From: Mesorhizobium sp. RMAD-H1
GTDB taxonomy: Bacteria > Pseudomonadota > Alphaproteobacteria > Rhizobiales > Rhizobiaceae
Length of the DNA: 64,000 bases
Direction: 5' to 3'
Assembly (NCBI RefSeq): GCF_014191375.1
Contig: NZ_JACHWN010000002.1
Coordinates: 620,001 to 684,000 of the forward strand
Under the pieces are notes generated by a model. The model did no database searches and had not been told where the DNA came from. It saw only the letters and a list, made by a program, of their open reading frames with translations. Made by a program: the position numbers and the translations under genes. Within the stretch, counting starts at the first letter, position 1, and the number at the start of each line of letters is the position of its first letter. Of this stretch, positions 18,784 through 27,392 are shown piece by piece.

Positions 18784-20965
18784 CCGCTCGTTCCTTCGCC
18801 CGCCTCGGCAGATGCGCCACCACATTCTCGATCATGCGCATACCGGCGTCATGGCCGAGCGTCATAATCGATTCTGGATGGAACTGCACCGCCGCAATCG
18901 GCTCCTTTTTATGCTCGAACGCCATGATGACGCCATCCTCCGTCTCCGCCGTGACGATGAATTCATCAGGCAGGCGCACCGGATCGGCGAAGATCGAGTG
19001 ATAGCGGCCGACCGTCACCTCCTTCGGCAGGCCGGAGAAGATGCGGCCGTGCTTGAGCACGCGGATGCGCGACGGCTTGCCGTGCATAGGCTCATGCAAT
19101 TGCCTGAGCGTGCCGCCATAAGCCTCGGCGAGAGCCTGCAAGCCGAGGCAGACGCCGAAGATGGGCAATTCGCGCTTGCGCGCCTTGGCGATCGTCCCCT
19201 TGCAGTCGAAATCCTCCGGCCGGCCGGGGCCGGGCGAAAGCACCACCAGATCCGGCTTGAGGCGGTCGAACAGCTCCTCCGCCACCGGCGAGCGCACCGT
19301 GGAAACGGTTGCCCCGGTCTGGCGGAAATAATTCGCCAGCGTATGCACGAAGGAATCCTCGTGATCGACGAGCAGGATCGATAGCCCCTCGCCGACGCGG
19401 GATGCCGCCCGTGCCTCGCCGGCGCTGTTCACCTTGTGCGCGTCGCGGATGGCCGACAGCATGGCGGACGCTTTCAATTCCGTTTCCGCCTCTTCCTCTT
19501 CCGGCACGGAATCATAGAGCAGCGTCGCCCCGGCCCGCACCTGCGCGATGCCGTCCTTGATACGGATGGTGCGCAGCGTCAGGCCGGTGTTCATGTCGCC
19601 GTTGAAATGCACCATGCCGATGGCGCCGCCATACCAGGCGCGCGGGCTCTTCTCGTTCTCCTCGATGAAGCGCATCGCCCAGAGCTTCGGTGCGCCCGTC
19701 ACCGTCACCGCCCAGGCATGGCTCAAGAAGCCGTCGAAGGCGTCCATGCCCTCGCGCAACCGGCCCTCAATATGGTCCACGGTGTGGATAAGCCGCGAGT
19801 ACATCTCGATCTGCCGCCGCCCGATGACGCGCACCGAGCCCGGCTCGCACACCCGGCTCTTGTCGTTACGATCCACATCCGAGCACATGGTGAGCTCGGA
19901 TTCGTCCTTCTTCGAATTGAGCAGCTTCAGGATCTGCTCCGAATCCGAGATCGCGTCGTCGCCGCGCTTGATCGTGCCAGAGATCGGACATGTCTCGATC
20001 CGCCGGCCATTGACGCGGACGAACATCTCCGGCGAGGCGCCGATGAGATATTCCCCCTCGCCCAGATTGATGAAGAAGGAATAGGGCGACGGGTTGATCG
20101 TCTTCAGCCGGCGGGAGATTTCCGAGGGCTTGGTCTCGCAGCGCTCGTAGAAGGTCTGGCCCGGCACCACCTCGAAGAGATCGCCGCGCTTGAAGCTCTC
20201 CTTGGCCTTCTCCACCAGTCGCGCGAACTCGCCGGGATTGTGATCGCCTCGCGGCGGGATGCTGTCCGAGGGCTTGAATGGCTCCACTTTGATCTCGCGC
20301 GGCAGCCCTTCCGTGGACGAACCGCCAAAGGAGAATTCATACCGGTCGAACCAGGCCTTGGCCGAATAGTGGTCGCAGACCAGGATCTCGTCGGGCAGAT
20401 AGAGCACCAGGTCGCGCTGGTCGTCCGGGCGCTTCAGCTTGAACTGGATCGGATCGAACTGGAACGCCAGATCATAGCCGAAAGCGCCATAGAGCCCCAG
20501 ACTGGCATCGTCCTCGGAAAAGAACAGGCCCACAATGGCGCGCAGCGCCGTGAACACCGAAGGCGCGCGCGAGCGCTCCTCCTCGGTAAAATGCCGCTGC
20601 GGCTCGGCGATCGTGAGCTCGATCAGTTTTTCCTCGGTTGTCACCACCGTCACGTCGGCAAGATCTTTCAGAACACTGAGGATCGGGCGCAGCATCACCA
20701 CGCCGCGCGTGTTGAGAGCCTCGATCTTCATGTGGCGGCCGCTCGACGTGATGACGATAGGCGGGTCGATGATCGCGGTATCCCAGCGCGTGTAACGCCC
20801 CGGATATTCGTAATTGGAGGAGAAGACCGCGCCACGCCGCCCGTCAAGCGCATCGATGCTCGCCTCGATGGCCCCGGCGTAAGGTGTCGGCACCCGCGTC
20901 CTCTGAACCGCGATTCCGCCGGCGGTCACATAATCATGCACTTCATTTTCGGCAGTCATCGCCAT
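18779..20965 (-). CDS. trpE(G): Anthranilate synthase, fused TrpE-TrpG
   Basis: First step of tryptophan synthesis: chorismate plus glutamine gives anthranilate. The 728-residue protein joins the chorismate-binding component (TrpE, about residues 1-510, with [22 protein letters not shown] and [16 protein letters not shown]) to a glutamine amidotransferase (TrpG, about 525-728, with nucleophile Cys in [10 protein letters not shown] and the HPES of the catalytic triad in [13 protein letters not shown]). The fusion is typical of rhizobia. The ATG at 20965 has GGAG nine bases upstream; a TTG at 20974 and an ATG at 20959 are alternatives. Expression is controlled by the trpL leader and terminator 50-170 bp upstream. 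Confidence 0.96.
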   Translation of the reverse strand: MAMTAENEVHDYVTAGGIAVQRTRVPTPYAGAIEASIDALDGRRGAVFSSNYEYPGRYTRWDTAIIDPPIVITSSGRHMKIEALNTRGVVMLRPILSVLKDLADVTVVTTEEKLIELTIAEPQRHFTEEERSRAPSVFTALRAIVGLFFSEDDASLGLYGAFGYDLAFQFDPIQFKLKRPDDQRDLVLYLPDEILVCDHYSAKAWFDRYEFSFGGSSTEGLPREIKVEPFKPSDSIPPRGDHNPGEFARLVEKAKESFKRGDLFEVVPGQTFYERCETKPSEISRRLKTINPSPYSFFINLGEGEYLIGASPEMFVRVNGRRIETCPISGTIKRGDDAISDSEQILKLLNSKKDESELTMCSDVDRNDKSRVCEPGSVRVIGRRQIEMYSRLIHTVDHIEGRLREGMDAFDGFLSHAWAVTVTGAPKLWAMRFIEENEKSPRAWYGGAIGMVHFNGDMNTGLTLRTIRIKDGIAQVRAGATLLYDSVPEEEEAETELKASAMLSAIRDAHKVNSAGEARAASRVGEGLSILLVDHEDSFVHTLANYFRQTGATVSTVRSPVAEELFDRLKPDLVVLSPGPGRPEDFDCKGTIAKARKRELPIFGVCLGLQALAEAYGGTLRQLHEPMHGKPSRIRVLKHGRIFSGLPKEVTVGRYHSIFADPVRLPDEFIVTAETEDGVIMAFEHKKEPIAAVQFHPESIMTLGHDAGMRMIENVVAHLPRRAKERAA

Positions 20966-21016
20966 TGTCCTCAACTCCGTTGCGCTTGCCCTGGCGGCTT
21001 GAACGGACGGTCAAAC

Positions 21017-21047
21017 AAAAAGGCCGCCCGGAAACTCCGTTGCGGCC
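21017..21047 (-). terminator. Intrinsic attenuator of the trp leader
   Basis: On the minus strand, GGCCGC (21042-21047) pairs with GCGGCC (21022-21027) with an inner CGGA/TCCG stem, followed directly by five T (21017-21021). It sits 40 bases after the trpL stop and before trpE(G), the right place for a Trp attenuator and for the 3' end of the leader RNA. Confidence 0.85.
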
Positions 21048-21088
21048 CTGATCCCTTTGCGCGCGTGCAAAACGACTGCGTGGCCGCG

Positions 21089-21136
21089 TTAGCGGACCCA
21101 CCACCAGCCATTCATGATAATGCGCGCGTTGTTCAT
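21089..21136 (-). CDS. trpL: Trp leader peptide
   Basis: A 15-residue frame, ATG 21136 to TAA 21089, reading MNNARIIMNGWWWVR with three consecutive tryptophan codons. The downstream intrinsic terminator and trpE(G) make this a standard transcription attenuator: low charged tRNA-Trp stalls the ribosome on WWW and allows read-through. A promoter placed so that transcription starts at or next to the A of the ATG means the peptide is probably made from a leaderless mRNA, as known in rhizobia. Confidence 0.92.
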   Translation of the reverse strand: MNNARIIMNGWWWVR

Positions 21137-21144
21137 GCGGTGAT

Positions 21145-21173
21145 TGTTAGCGTCGAGTTGCATTTCTTGCAAC
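21145..21173 (-). promoter_or_regulatory. Promoter of the trp leader
   Basis: On the minus strand, TTGCAA (21172-21167), a 16-base spacer and CTAACA (21150-21145) lie so that the start of transcription would fall at the trpL ATG, eight bases further. The -35 lies within a perfect inverted repeat GTTGCA-5-TGCAAC (21157-21173). This is inferred from spacing, not measured. Confidence 0.55.
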
Positions 21174-21288
21174 TGCAAAAATTAGCGCAGCAGTCAGCAA
21201 CATGGTCCTCTGATTGATCCCCCTCGTCCTTACCCTCTCCTCCGCTAGAGCATTTCACTTAAGATGGAAACGGTATGGATGCTGAACC

Positions 21289-21446
21289 GTAGAGGCATGG
21301 ATCCCAGTGACAAGCACTTGGGATGACGGGGTTGAGATATCCGCGCTGTTAAAGAGCGTTCTTGCCAAGCGGAAAGCTTGAAACTTGGCTGCCGACAGCA
21401 AAGCAGCCGTCATCCCAGTGCTTGTCACTGGGATCCATGCCTCTAC
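21289..21446. repeat. Composite palindromic element (ATGGATCCC...GGGATGACGG family)
   Basis: Arms 21289-21329 and 21407-21446 are inverted copies with a single inserted base. Each arm itself contains a short palindrome, CCCAGTG-ACAAG-CACTGGG, before GATGACGG. The 77-base centre shows no coding signal. The same plan, with different stem bases, recurs at 46722-46857 and in part at 54152-54192. Confidence 0.7.
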
Positions 21447-21549
21447 CTGCCCATTACGGCCCAAAAGGAATCTGAACCGCGCTAACGGAGCGGAGGTAAG
21501 GATGAGTGAACTCTCTATTCCTGGTTGTACAAACAGGATCAGAAAGACG

Positions 21550-21584
21550 GAAAGTCCGGATCGTGTGGAGCGATCCGGACTTTC
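21550..21584. terminator. Perfect stem-loop, orphan terminator or small RNA end
   Basis: AAAGTCCGGATCG (21551-21563) and CGATCCGGACTTT (21571-21583) pair perfectly around a 7-base loop, and flanking A/T runs would let it end transcripts in either direction. The nearest convergent gene end is putA, 277 bp away, so it may belong to an unannotated short transcript. Confidence 0.55.
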
Positions 21585-21860
21585 ATTGCCCGTTCGACAG
21601 GCAATATCAGGACAGGGCATAAGCGGGGGGACCCTGGACCTGATTTCGGTCAGACATCGGAAATGCCCCGTTTCCGACATCCGTATCTGCAATCATTAGG
21701 TGTTAAAATGCATTAAGTACGGTGTATATCTATCTCAGGTTGCATTCCGGATCAAGCAGAAAAACCCCGTTTCCGGAGCTCTTTCCACAGGATGGTTAAC
21801 CTCCCCAAAAATTGCTGCTATTTTTTCACAACCTATACGTGCTCGATGATCAGGTTCCGC

Positions 21861-24800
21861 CTATCCCTCGCCCATGGCGATGAGGCTGGCATTGCCGCCG
21901 GCGGCCGCCGTGTTGACCGAGACCGCCTGCTCCAGCGCGAAGCGCGTGAGATAGGTCGGCCCGCCCGCCTTGGGCCCGGTGCCGGAGAGGCCGGAGCCGC
22001 CGAAAGGCTGGGTGCCGACCACCGCGCCGATCGTGTTGCGGTTGACATAGATATTGCCGACATCCAGCCGATCCACCACCTTGGCCACCGTTGCCTCGAT
22101 GCGTGTATGCAGGCCGAAGGTAAGGCCGTAGCCTGTGGCGGCAATGGAATCGAGCACCCGGTCGAGCTCGCTCGCCTTCCAGCGCACCACATGCAGGACC
22201 GGGCCGAACACCTCGCGCGTCAGCGCCTCCGGCCGGTCGAGTTCCACGATATGCGGCGCAAAGAACGTGCCCTCCTCCGGCGCGATGCCGGCAAAGCGCA
22301 CCTTCTGCGTCTTCTTCATTTCCGCGATGTGGTCGGCGAGCATGGCGCGCTGCGCCTCGTCGATGATCGGCCCGATATCGGTCGACGGCAGGGCGGGATC
22401 GTCCAGGACGAGCTCGCGCGCCGCGCCCTCGATCATCTCCAGCATGGAATCGGCGACGTCCTCCTGCAGATAGAGGATGCGCAGCGCCGAGCAGCGCTGC
22501 CCGGCGGAGCGGAAGGCGGACATGATGACATCGTCGGTCACCTGCTCGGCAAGCGCCGTGGCATCGACGATCATCGCGTTGAGCCCGCCGGTCTCGGCGA
22601 TGAGCGGCACGATCGGCCCCTTCTTCGCCGCAAGCGCCCGGTTGATCGCCCAAGCCGTCTCGGTCGAACCGGTAAAGGCGACACCGCCGATGGCGGGATG
22701 CGTCGTCAACGCCGCCCCCACCGCGCCGTCGCCCGGCGCGTAAAGCACGGCATCCCGGGGCACGCCGGCCTCGTGCAGGAGCTTCACCGCCTCATAGGCG
22801 ATGAGCGGCGTCTGCTCGGCGGGCTTGGCGATCACCGCATTGCCGGCGGCGAGTGCCGCCGTCACCTGCCCCAGGAAGATCGCCAGCGGGAAATTCCACG
22901 GGGAGATGCAGACGAACACGCCGCGCCCGCGATGGCGCAGCCGGTCATCCTCGCCCGTCGGCCCAGGCATGACCATATCGTGGCCGAACTGGCGGCGCGC
23001 TTCCGCCGCGTAATAGCGGCAGAAATCCACCGCTTCCCGGATTTCGGCGATACCGTCGTCCAGCGTCTTGCCCGCCTCGCGGGTCAGGAGATCCATCAGC
23101 CGGTCGCGGTTCTTCTCCATGAGATCGCCCATCCGCTCCAGCGCCGTGGCGCGCTCCTCGACCGGAACGCGCGACCACGCGGCAAAGCCTTTACGGGCGA
23201 TCTCGACCGCCCGTCCCGCCTCCTCGGCACTCGCCGGGACGACGGTTCCGACCTGCGAACCATCGACAGGCGACAGCACCAGCTCGGCCTTTCCCGAGAC
23301 CTTCAGTCCGGGGATGAGCGGCGCGGCATCGACATTGCGCCGCGCATTGGCGATGCCGGTCAGGAGCCCGGCCAGCGCCTCGCGATCGCCGAATTCGAGC
23401 CCGGCGGAGTTGCGCCGCTTGCCATAGAGATCGCGCGGCAGCGGGATAGAGGGATGGCGATAGCCCTTGCCGTCCTCCAGCTTCTGCGCCGGACGCACCA
23501 GCAGATCCGATATCGGCACGTTCTCGTCGCCCACCACGGAGACGAAGGAGGAATTGGCACCGTTTTCAAGAAGCCGCCGCACGAGATAGGCGAGCAGGTC
23601 GCGATAGCCGCCGACCGGCGCATAGATGCGGCAGGCGATCTTCTCGCCCTTCTCGGTGATCTGCTTGTAGAGGCTCTCGCCCATGCCGTGCAGGCGCTGG
23701 AACTCGAAGCCGCCCTTGTCATCGCCCGCCATCTCCAGGATGGTGGCGACGGTGAGCGCGTTGTGCGTGGCGAATTGCGGGAAGATGCGCGGCCGTGCGG
23801 CGAGCATCCGCCTGGCGCAGGCGAGATAGGAGGCATCCGTCGCCGGCTTGCGGGTGAAGACGGGATAATCCGCAAGCCCCCGCTCCTGCGCGCGCTTCAC
23901 CTCCGTGTCCCAGTAGGCGCCCTTGACGAGGCGTACCATCATCCGCCGCCCGAAGCGGCCCGCCAGCGCGTCGATATGATCGATCACCTCCAAGGCCCGC
24001 TTCTGATAGGCCTGGATGGCGAGGCCGAAACCGTCCCAGCCTTCCAGAGAGGGATCGGCGAACACTTCATCGATCACGTCGAGCGAGAGCTCCAGCCGGT
24101 CCGCCTCCTCCGCGTCGATGGTGAAGTTGAGGTCATAGGCCTTGGCCTTCTGCGCCAGCGCCAGCACATCCGGCACCAGCTCCTCCAAAACCTGCTCGCG
24201 ATGCGTGGCGAGATAGCGGGGATGCAGCGCCGAAAGCTTCACCGAAATCCCCATCCGGTCCGGCAAAGGCTTGTTGCCTGCCGCCCGGCCGATGGCGTCG
24301 ATCGCGTCGGCATAGGACTGGAAATAGCGCTTGGCGTCGGCGCGAGTCCGTGCCCCCTCGCCCAGCATGTCGAAGGAATGGCGATAGCCCTTCGCCTCGT
24401 TCGCGCGCGCCCGCTTCAGCGCTTCCCCGATCGTCTCGCCCAGCACGAAATGGTGACCTAGAAACCGCATCGCCTGCTTGGTCGCCGTGCGCACCGTCGG
24501 CAGACCGACGCGCTTGACGAGCGAGGCGACCACGCCCTCCGGCGTCTCGCCCGGCTTGATCACCTTGGCGGAAAGGCCAAGCGCCCAGGCCGAGGCCGAG
24601 ACGAACCAGGTGTCGCCATGCGCCTCGTGCTCGGACCAGCGGCCCTGCTTCAGCTTGTCCTCGATGAGCTTGTCCTGCGTCGCCGCATCCGGCACGCGCA
24701 GCAGCGCCTCCGCCAGCACCATCAGCGCCAGCCCCTCGCGCGTCGAAAGCCCGTATTCGCGCAGGAAATCCTCCACCCCGCCAATACCCTTCGCCTCCTT

Positions 24801-24977
24801 GCGGATCGTGGCGATGTAGCCCGACGCCCGCGCGTCGATGCGCCGGTTGGCCTCCGCATCGAAACTGACATCCTTCAAAAGCGCAGCGACGAGCGCCTTG
24901 TCGTCAGGCGCGTAAGGGGTCGCAAAGGGCGCGATCGCCGGCTTGGAGGAAGAAGGGGTAGCGGCCTGGACCGTCAT
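21861..24977 (-). CDS. putA: Bifunctional proline dehydrogenase / P5C dehydrogenase
   Basis: Oxidises proline to glutamate in two steps, FAD- then NAD-dependent. The 1038-residue protein has the PRODH barrel (RLVKGAYWDTEVKRAQ about residues 349-364, and YAPVGGYRDLLAYLVRRLLENG) and the aldehyde dehydrogenase half with catalytic Glu about 795 in AETGGLNAM and Cys about 829 in SAGQRCSALR. At this length it lacks the N-terminal ribbon-helix-helix DNA-binding domain of E. coli PutA, so it is the short, non-repressor form. The start at 24977 has GGAGATC upstream. It is divergent from an Lrp-type regulator, the usual proline-responsive activator in rhizobia. Confidence 0.96.
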   Translation of the reverse strand: MTVQAATPSSSKPAIAPFATPYAPDDKALVAALLKDVSFDAEANRRIDARASGYIATIRKEAKGIGGVEDFLREYGLSTREGLALMVLAEALLRVPDAATQDKLIEDKLKQGRWSEHEAHGDTWFVSASAWALGLSAKVIKPGETPEGVVASLVKRVGLPTVRTATKQAMRFLGHHFVLGETIGEALKRARANEAKGYRHSFDMLGEGARTRADAKRYFQSYADAIDAIGRAAGNKPLPDRMGISVKLSALHPRYLATHREQVLEELVPDVLALAQKAKAYDLNFTIDAEEADRLELSLDVIDEVFADPSLEGWDGFGLAIQAYQKRALEVIDHIDALAGRFGRRMMVRLVKGAYWDTEVKRAQERGLADYPVFTRKPATDASYLACARRMLAARPRIFPQFATHNALTVATILEMAGDDKGGFEFQRLHGMGESLYKQITEKGEKIACRIYAPVGGYRDLLAYLVRRLLENGANSSFVSVVGDENVPISDLLVRPAQKLEDGKGYRHPSIPLPRDLYGKRRNSAGLEFGDREALAGLLTGIANARRNVDAAPLIPGLKVSGKAELVLSPVDGSQVGTVVPASAEEAGRAVEIARKGFAAWSRVPVEERATALERMGDLMEKNRDRLMDLLTREAGKTLDDGIAEIREAVDFCRYYAAEARRQFGHDMVMPGPTGEDDRLRHRGRGVFVCISPWNFPLAIFLGQVTAALAAGNAVIAKPAEQTPLIAYEAVKLLHEAGVPRDAVLYAPGDGAVGAALTTHPAIGGVAFTGSTETAWAINRALAAKKGPIVPLIAETGGLNAMIVDATALAEQVTDDVIMSAFRSAGQRCSALRILYLQEDVADSMLEMIEGAARELVLDDPALPSTDIGPIIDEAQRAMLADHIAEMKKTQKVRFAGIAPEEGTFFAPHIVELDRPEALTREVFGPVLHVVRWKASELDRVLDSIAATGYGLTFGLHTRIEATVAKVVDRLDVGNIYVNRNTIGAVVGTQPFGGSGLSGTGPKAGGPTYLTRFALEQAVSVNTAAAGGNASLIAMGEG

Positions 24978-25138
24978 AGGGATCTCCAGAAACAAAGGGA
25001 TATAGAGCGTCCAATGCCTTTCCAGCAGGAAATCGCTCTATGTGATTTCTCCCATATATTTCATTTTACATAGCCCTTCTCACCGATTAAAAGCCGGTCA
25101 ATAGTGAAAAAATCGAAATAAAAGGGGATTTTTAGGGG
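24978..25138. promoter_or_regulatory. putA/putR divergent promoter region
   Basis: A 161-bp AT-rich gap between divergent starts. It has A/T-run patches such as CCCATATATTTCATTTTACAT and a run of A around 25107, the kind of flexible DNA used by Lrp-family octamers. Individual operators cannot be assigned. Confidence 0.45.
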
Positions 25139-25600
25139 ATGAAAGACCTCGACTCGATGGACCGCAAGATCCTGCGCGCGCTTCAGGACAATGGCAGGCT
25201 CACCAATACGGAACTCGCCGACCATATCAATCTATCACAAACGGCGACCGCCGAGCGCGTAAAACGCCTGACCCGCGACGGCTACATCCTGGGTTATGCC
25301 GCGAAACTCTCGCCGAAGCTGCTCGACCGCTCGATGCTGGTCTTCGTCGAGATCAAGCTCGACCGCACGACGCCCGAGGTCTTCGACACCTTCGCGGAGG
25401 CGACGCGCAACAACCCCGACGTGATGGAATGCCACATGGTGGCCGGCGGCTTCGATTATCTGGTCAAGGCGCGCGTCGCCGACATGGAGCACTACCGCCG
25501 CTTCCTCTCCGACGCCTTGCTGTCCCTGCCGGGCATACGGGAGACCCACACCTATGCCGTGATGGAGGAAGTGAAGGAGACGGCGAACATTCCGGTCTGA
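25139..25600 (+). CDS. putR: Lrp/AsnC-family regulator, probable PutR
   Basis: A 153-residue transcription factor with an N-terminal helix-turn-helix (DRKILRALQDNGRLTNTELADHINLSQTATAERVKRL, given here only as residues 8-44) and a C-terminal RAM ligand-binding domain ending THTYAVMEEVKE. It is divergent from putA by 161 bp. In Agrobacterium and Rhodobacter the gene at this position, PutR, activates putA when proline is present and represses itself. The AGGGG before the ATG is very close, but a second GGGG lies eleven bases upstream. Confidence 0.9.
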   Translation: MKDLDSMDRKILRALQDNGRLTNTELADHINLSQTATAERVKRLTRDGYILGYAAKLSPKLLDRSMLVFVEIKLDRTTPEVFDTFAEATRNNPDVMECHMVAGGFDYLVKARVADMEHYRRFLSDALLSLPGIRETHTYAVMEEVKETANIPV

Positions 25601-25640
25601 GGGATGGCGGAACCACGGGGATCGGGCCCGACCAAATTTG

Positions 25641-25856
25641 TCAGGCCTTGTCCCGGGCCAGATGATAGGCAACGAGGGCATTGGCATGCCCGTGCCCCAT
25701 CTTGTGCTCTGATTTCAGCATGGAAACCATTTCCATGTGCTTCTTCCCCTTCAATCCGTCCAGCACCTCCAGCCAATGGCTGATCGGCCTGCCATAGGTC
25801 TTCTCGATGGAAGGAAAGTAGGAAGCGGGTCCCTTTACCTTGTTCTCTGCCGGCAT
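25641..25856 (-). CDS. DUF4287 domain protein
   Basis: A 71-residue protein made of a single DUF4287 domain: GPASYFPSIEKTYGRPISHW (residues 9-28), then a Lys-rich middle and the end MGHGHANALVAYHLARDKA. The family is widespread and uncharacterised, often with a partner DUF5655. It lies 120 bp downstream of chrA in the same direction and converges with putR. A second, decayed copy lies on the other side of the chromate genes (28321-28460). This suggests the chr segment was inserted by, or bordered by, a duplication. Confidence 0.85.
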   Translation of the reverse strand: MPAENKVKGPASYFPSIEKTYGRPISHWLEVLDGLKGKKHMEMVSMLKSEHKMGHGHANALVAYHLARDKA

Positions 25857-25975
25857 CTGCGCTGTCTCCGATCTCTGCCAGAATCATGTCCCGTGAATAT
25901 GCTGCCGCCGGAGGACGATTGACAGGCGCATGATCCGACATCGGGCACGGATTATTCCGGCAATCCCAGCGGGGC

Positions 25976-27391
25976 CTACCTCCCCCACGAGACCAGCAAT
26001 GTCCAGGCGATACCGAGAGCCGCCGAAAGCAGGAGCGTCGCGACCACGGACATCCTGAAACGGAAGATGGCGAGCGCCGCCAGGCCTGTCAGCACCAGCG
26101 ACGGCCAGACGACGGAACCGATGACCGGCACGTCCATTGACCAGGCGCCCCATGAGATCGCCCGCACCTCGGCGAAGAGCACGTGCAGGCCGAACCAGAT
26201 GGCGAGGTTCAGGATCACGCCCACGACCGCGGCCGTGATGGCCGACATTGCCCCCGCCAGGGCCGCATTGCCGCGCATCCGCTCGATGAACGGCGCGCCG
26301 AGGAAGATCCAGAGGAAGCTCGGCAGGAATGTCACCCACGTCGTCAGCATGGCGGCGAGCGTCGCCGCCATGAGCGGGTCGAGCGCCCCCGGATCGCGAT
26401 AGCCGGCGAGGAAGCCCACGAACTGCGTAACCATGATCAGCGGGCCCGGCGTCGTCTCGGCCATGCCGAGCCCGTCCAGCATCTCGCCCGGCTGCAGCCA
26501 GCCGAAGCGCTGCACCGCCTCCTGGGCGACATAGGCGAGGACGGCATAGGCGCCGCCGAAGGTGACGACGGCCATCTGGCTGAAGAAAACGCCGATCTTC
26601 GCGAAAACATTCGCCGGCCCGAGCGCCATGAGGATGGCGATGACCGGGAGCAGCCAGAGGGCGGACAGGACGGCCGAGATCTTCATGGACCAGGCGAGAT
26701 TCGCCCGTGCGTGAACCGGAACATCTTCGCCGAGCGCCGAATCCCGGTCCTCCAATATCGTCCCCGATCCGGCCTTGTGGCCGCCGCCTACCTTGAAAGC
26801 CGTAAGGCCGGCCCGGCCGCCGAGATAGCCGATCAGCCCGGCCGCGATGATGATCAACGGAAAGGGAATGTGGAGGAAGAAGATGGCGATGAACGCCGCG
26901 GCGGCGATGGCGACCATCACCCTGTTCTTCAGGGCGCGCCCGCCGATGCGGAACACCGCCTGCAGGACGACGGCCAGCACCGCGCATTTCAGGCCGAAGA
27001 ACAGGCCCTCGATGAAGGTGACATTGCCGAAAAGCACATAGATGTAGCTGAGCGCGAGGATCGAAAGGAAGCCCGGCAGGACGAACAGGACGCCGGCAAT
27101 CACGCCGCCCAGGGTCCTGTTGAGCAGCCAGCCTATATAGATGGCGAGCTGATGGGCCTCCGGCCCGGGCAGAAGCATGCAGTAGTTGAGCGCATGCAGG
27201 AAGCGGTGCTCCCCGATCCACCGCTTCTCGTCGACCAGGATGCGATGCATCACCGCGATCTGGCCCGCGGGGCCGCCGAAGCTGAGCGCGGCGACCCGCA
27301 CCCAGGTTCTCACGGCCTCCGGCAGGGGGACGATATTGCCGGCCCGCCCGGGACCGGCCTTCGGCGCGTCTTTGGCGAGATCGGCCATCAT
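25976..27391 (-). CDS. chrA: Chromate transporter, long-chain ChrA
   Basis: A 471-residue inner membrane chromate exporter of the CHR superfamily. Two homologous halves are seen, each with the chromate motif: FGGPAGQIAVMH (near residue 43) and FGGAYAVLAYVAQEAV (near residue 270), plus the PGPEAHQLAIYIGWL and TPGPLIMVTQFVGFLAG segments. About ten hydrophobic helices are present. It starts one base after the chrB stop, so the pair is an operon expelling chromate from the cytoplasm. An ATG three bases further in (27388) is an alternative start. Confidence 0.95.
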   Translation of the reverse strand: MMADLAKDAPKAGPGRAGNIVPLPEAVRTWVRVAALSFGGPAGQIAVMHRILVDEKRWIGEHRFLHALNYCMLLPGPEAHQLAIYIGWLLNRTLGGVIAGVLFVLPGFLSILALSYIYVLFGNVTFIEGLFFGLKCAVLAVVLQAVFRIGGRALKNRVMVAIAAAAFIAIFFLHIPFPLIIIAAGLIGYLGGRAGLTAFKVGGGHKAGSGTILEDRDSALGEDVPVHARANLAWSMKISAVLSALWLLPVIAILMALGPANVFAKIGVFFSQMAVVTFGGAYAVLAYVAQEAVQRFGWLQPGEMLDGLGMAETTPGPLIMVTQFVGFLAGYRDPGALDPLMAATLAAMLTTWVTFLPSFLWIFLGAPFIERMRGNAALAGAMSAITAAVVGVILNLAIWFGLHVLFAEVRAISWGAWSMDVPVIGSVVWPSLVLTGLAALAIFRFRMSVVATLLLSAALGIAWTLLVSWGR

Positions 27392-27392
27392 C

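Larger units (their letters stand above)
21017..21136 (-). ncRNA. rnTrpL: Attenuated trp leader RNA (rnTrpL-like)
   Basis: The transcript from about the trpL ATG to the attenuator would be roughly 120 nt. In Sinorhizobium meliloti the equivalent RNA, released when tryptophan is plentiful, acts in trans as a small RNA and its peptide has its own activity. The arrangement here (leaderless trpL, three tandem Trp codons, strong terminator) is the same. The trans role in this organism is inference from that knowledge. Confidence 0.7.
21137..21860. other. Gene-free region between trp and put
   Basis: No convincing gene. It holds the trpL promoter, a large inverted repeat (21289-21446) and a perfect 13-14 bp stem-loop (21550-21584). 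A 66-codon frame from an ATG at 21502 has a good GGAGG upstream, but the stem-loop lies inside it and its composition does not look coding. Confidence 0.6.

Noticed and set aside
19436-21217. 593-codon plus-strand frame
   Set aside because: Antisense to trpE(G) and its attenuator.
21792-24461. 889-codon plus-strand frame
   Set aside because: Antisense to putA; Arg/His-rich composition typical of a GC-rich shadow frame.
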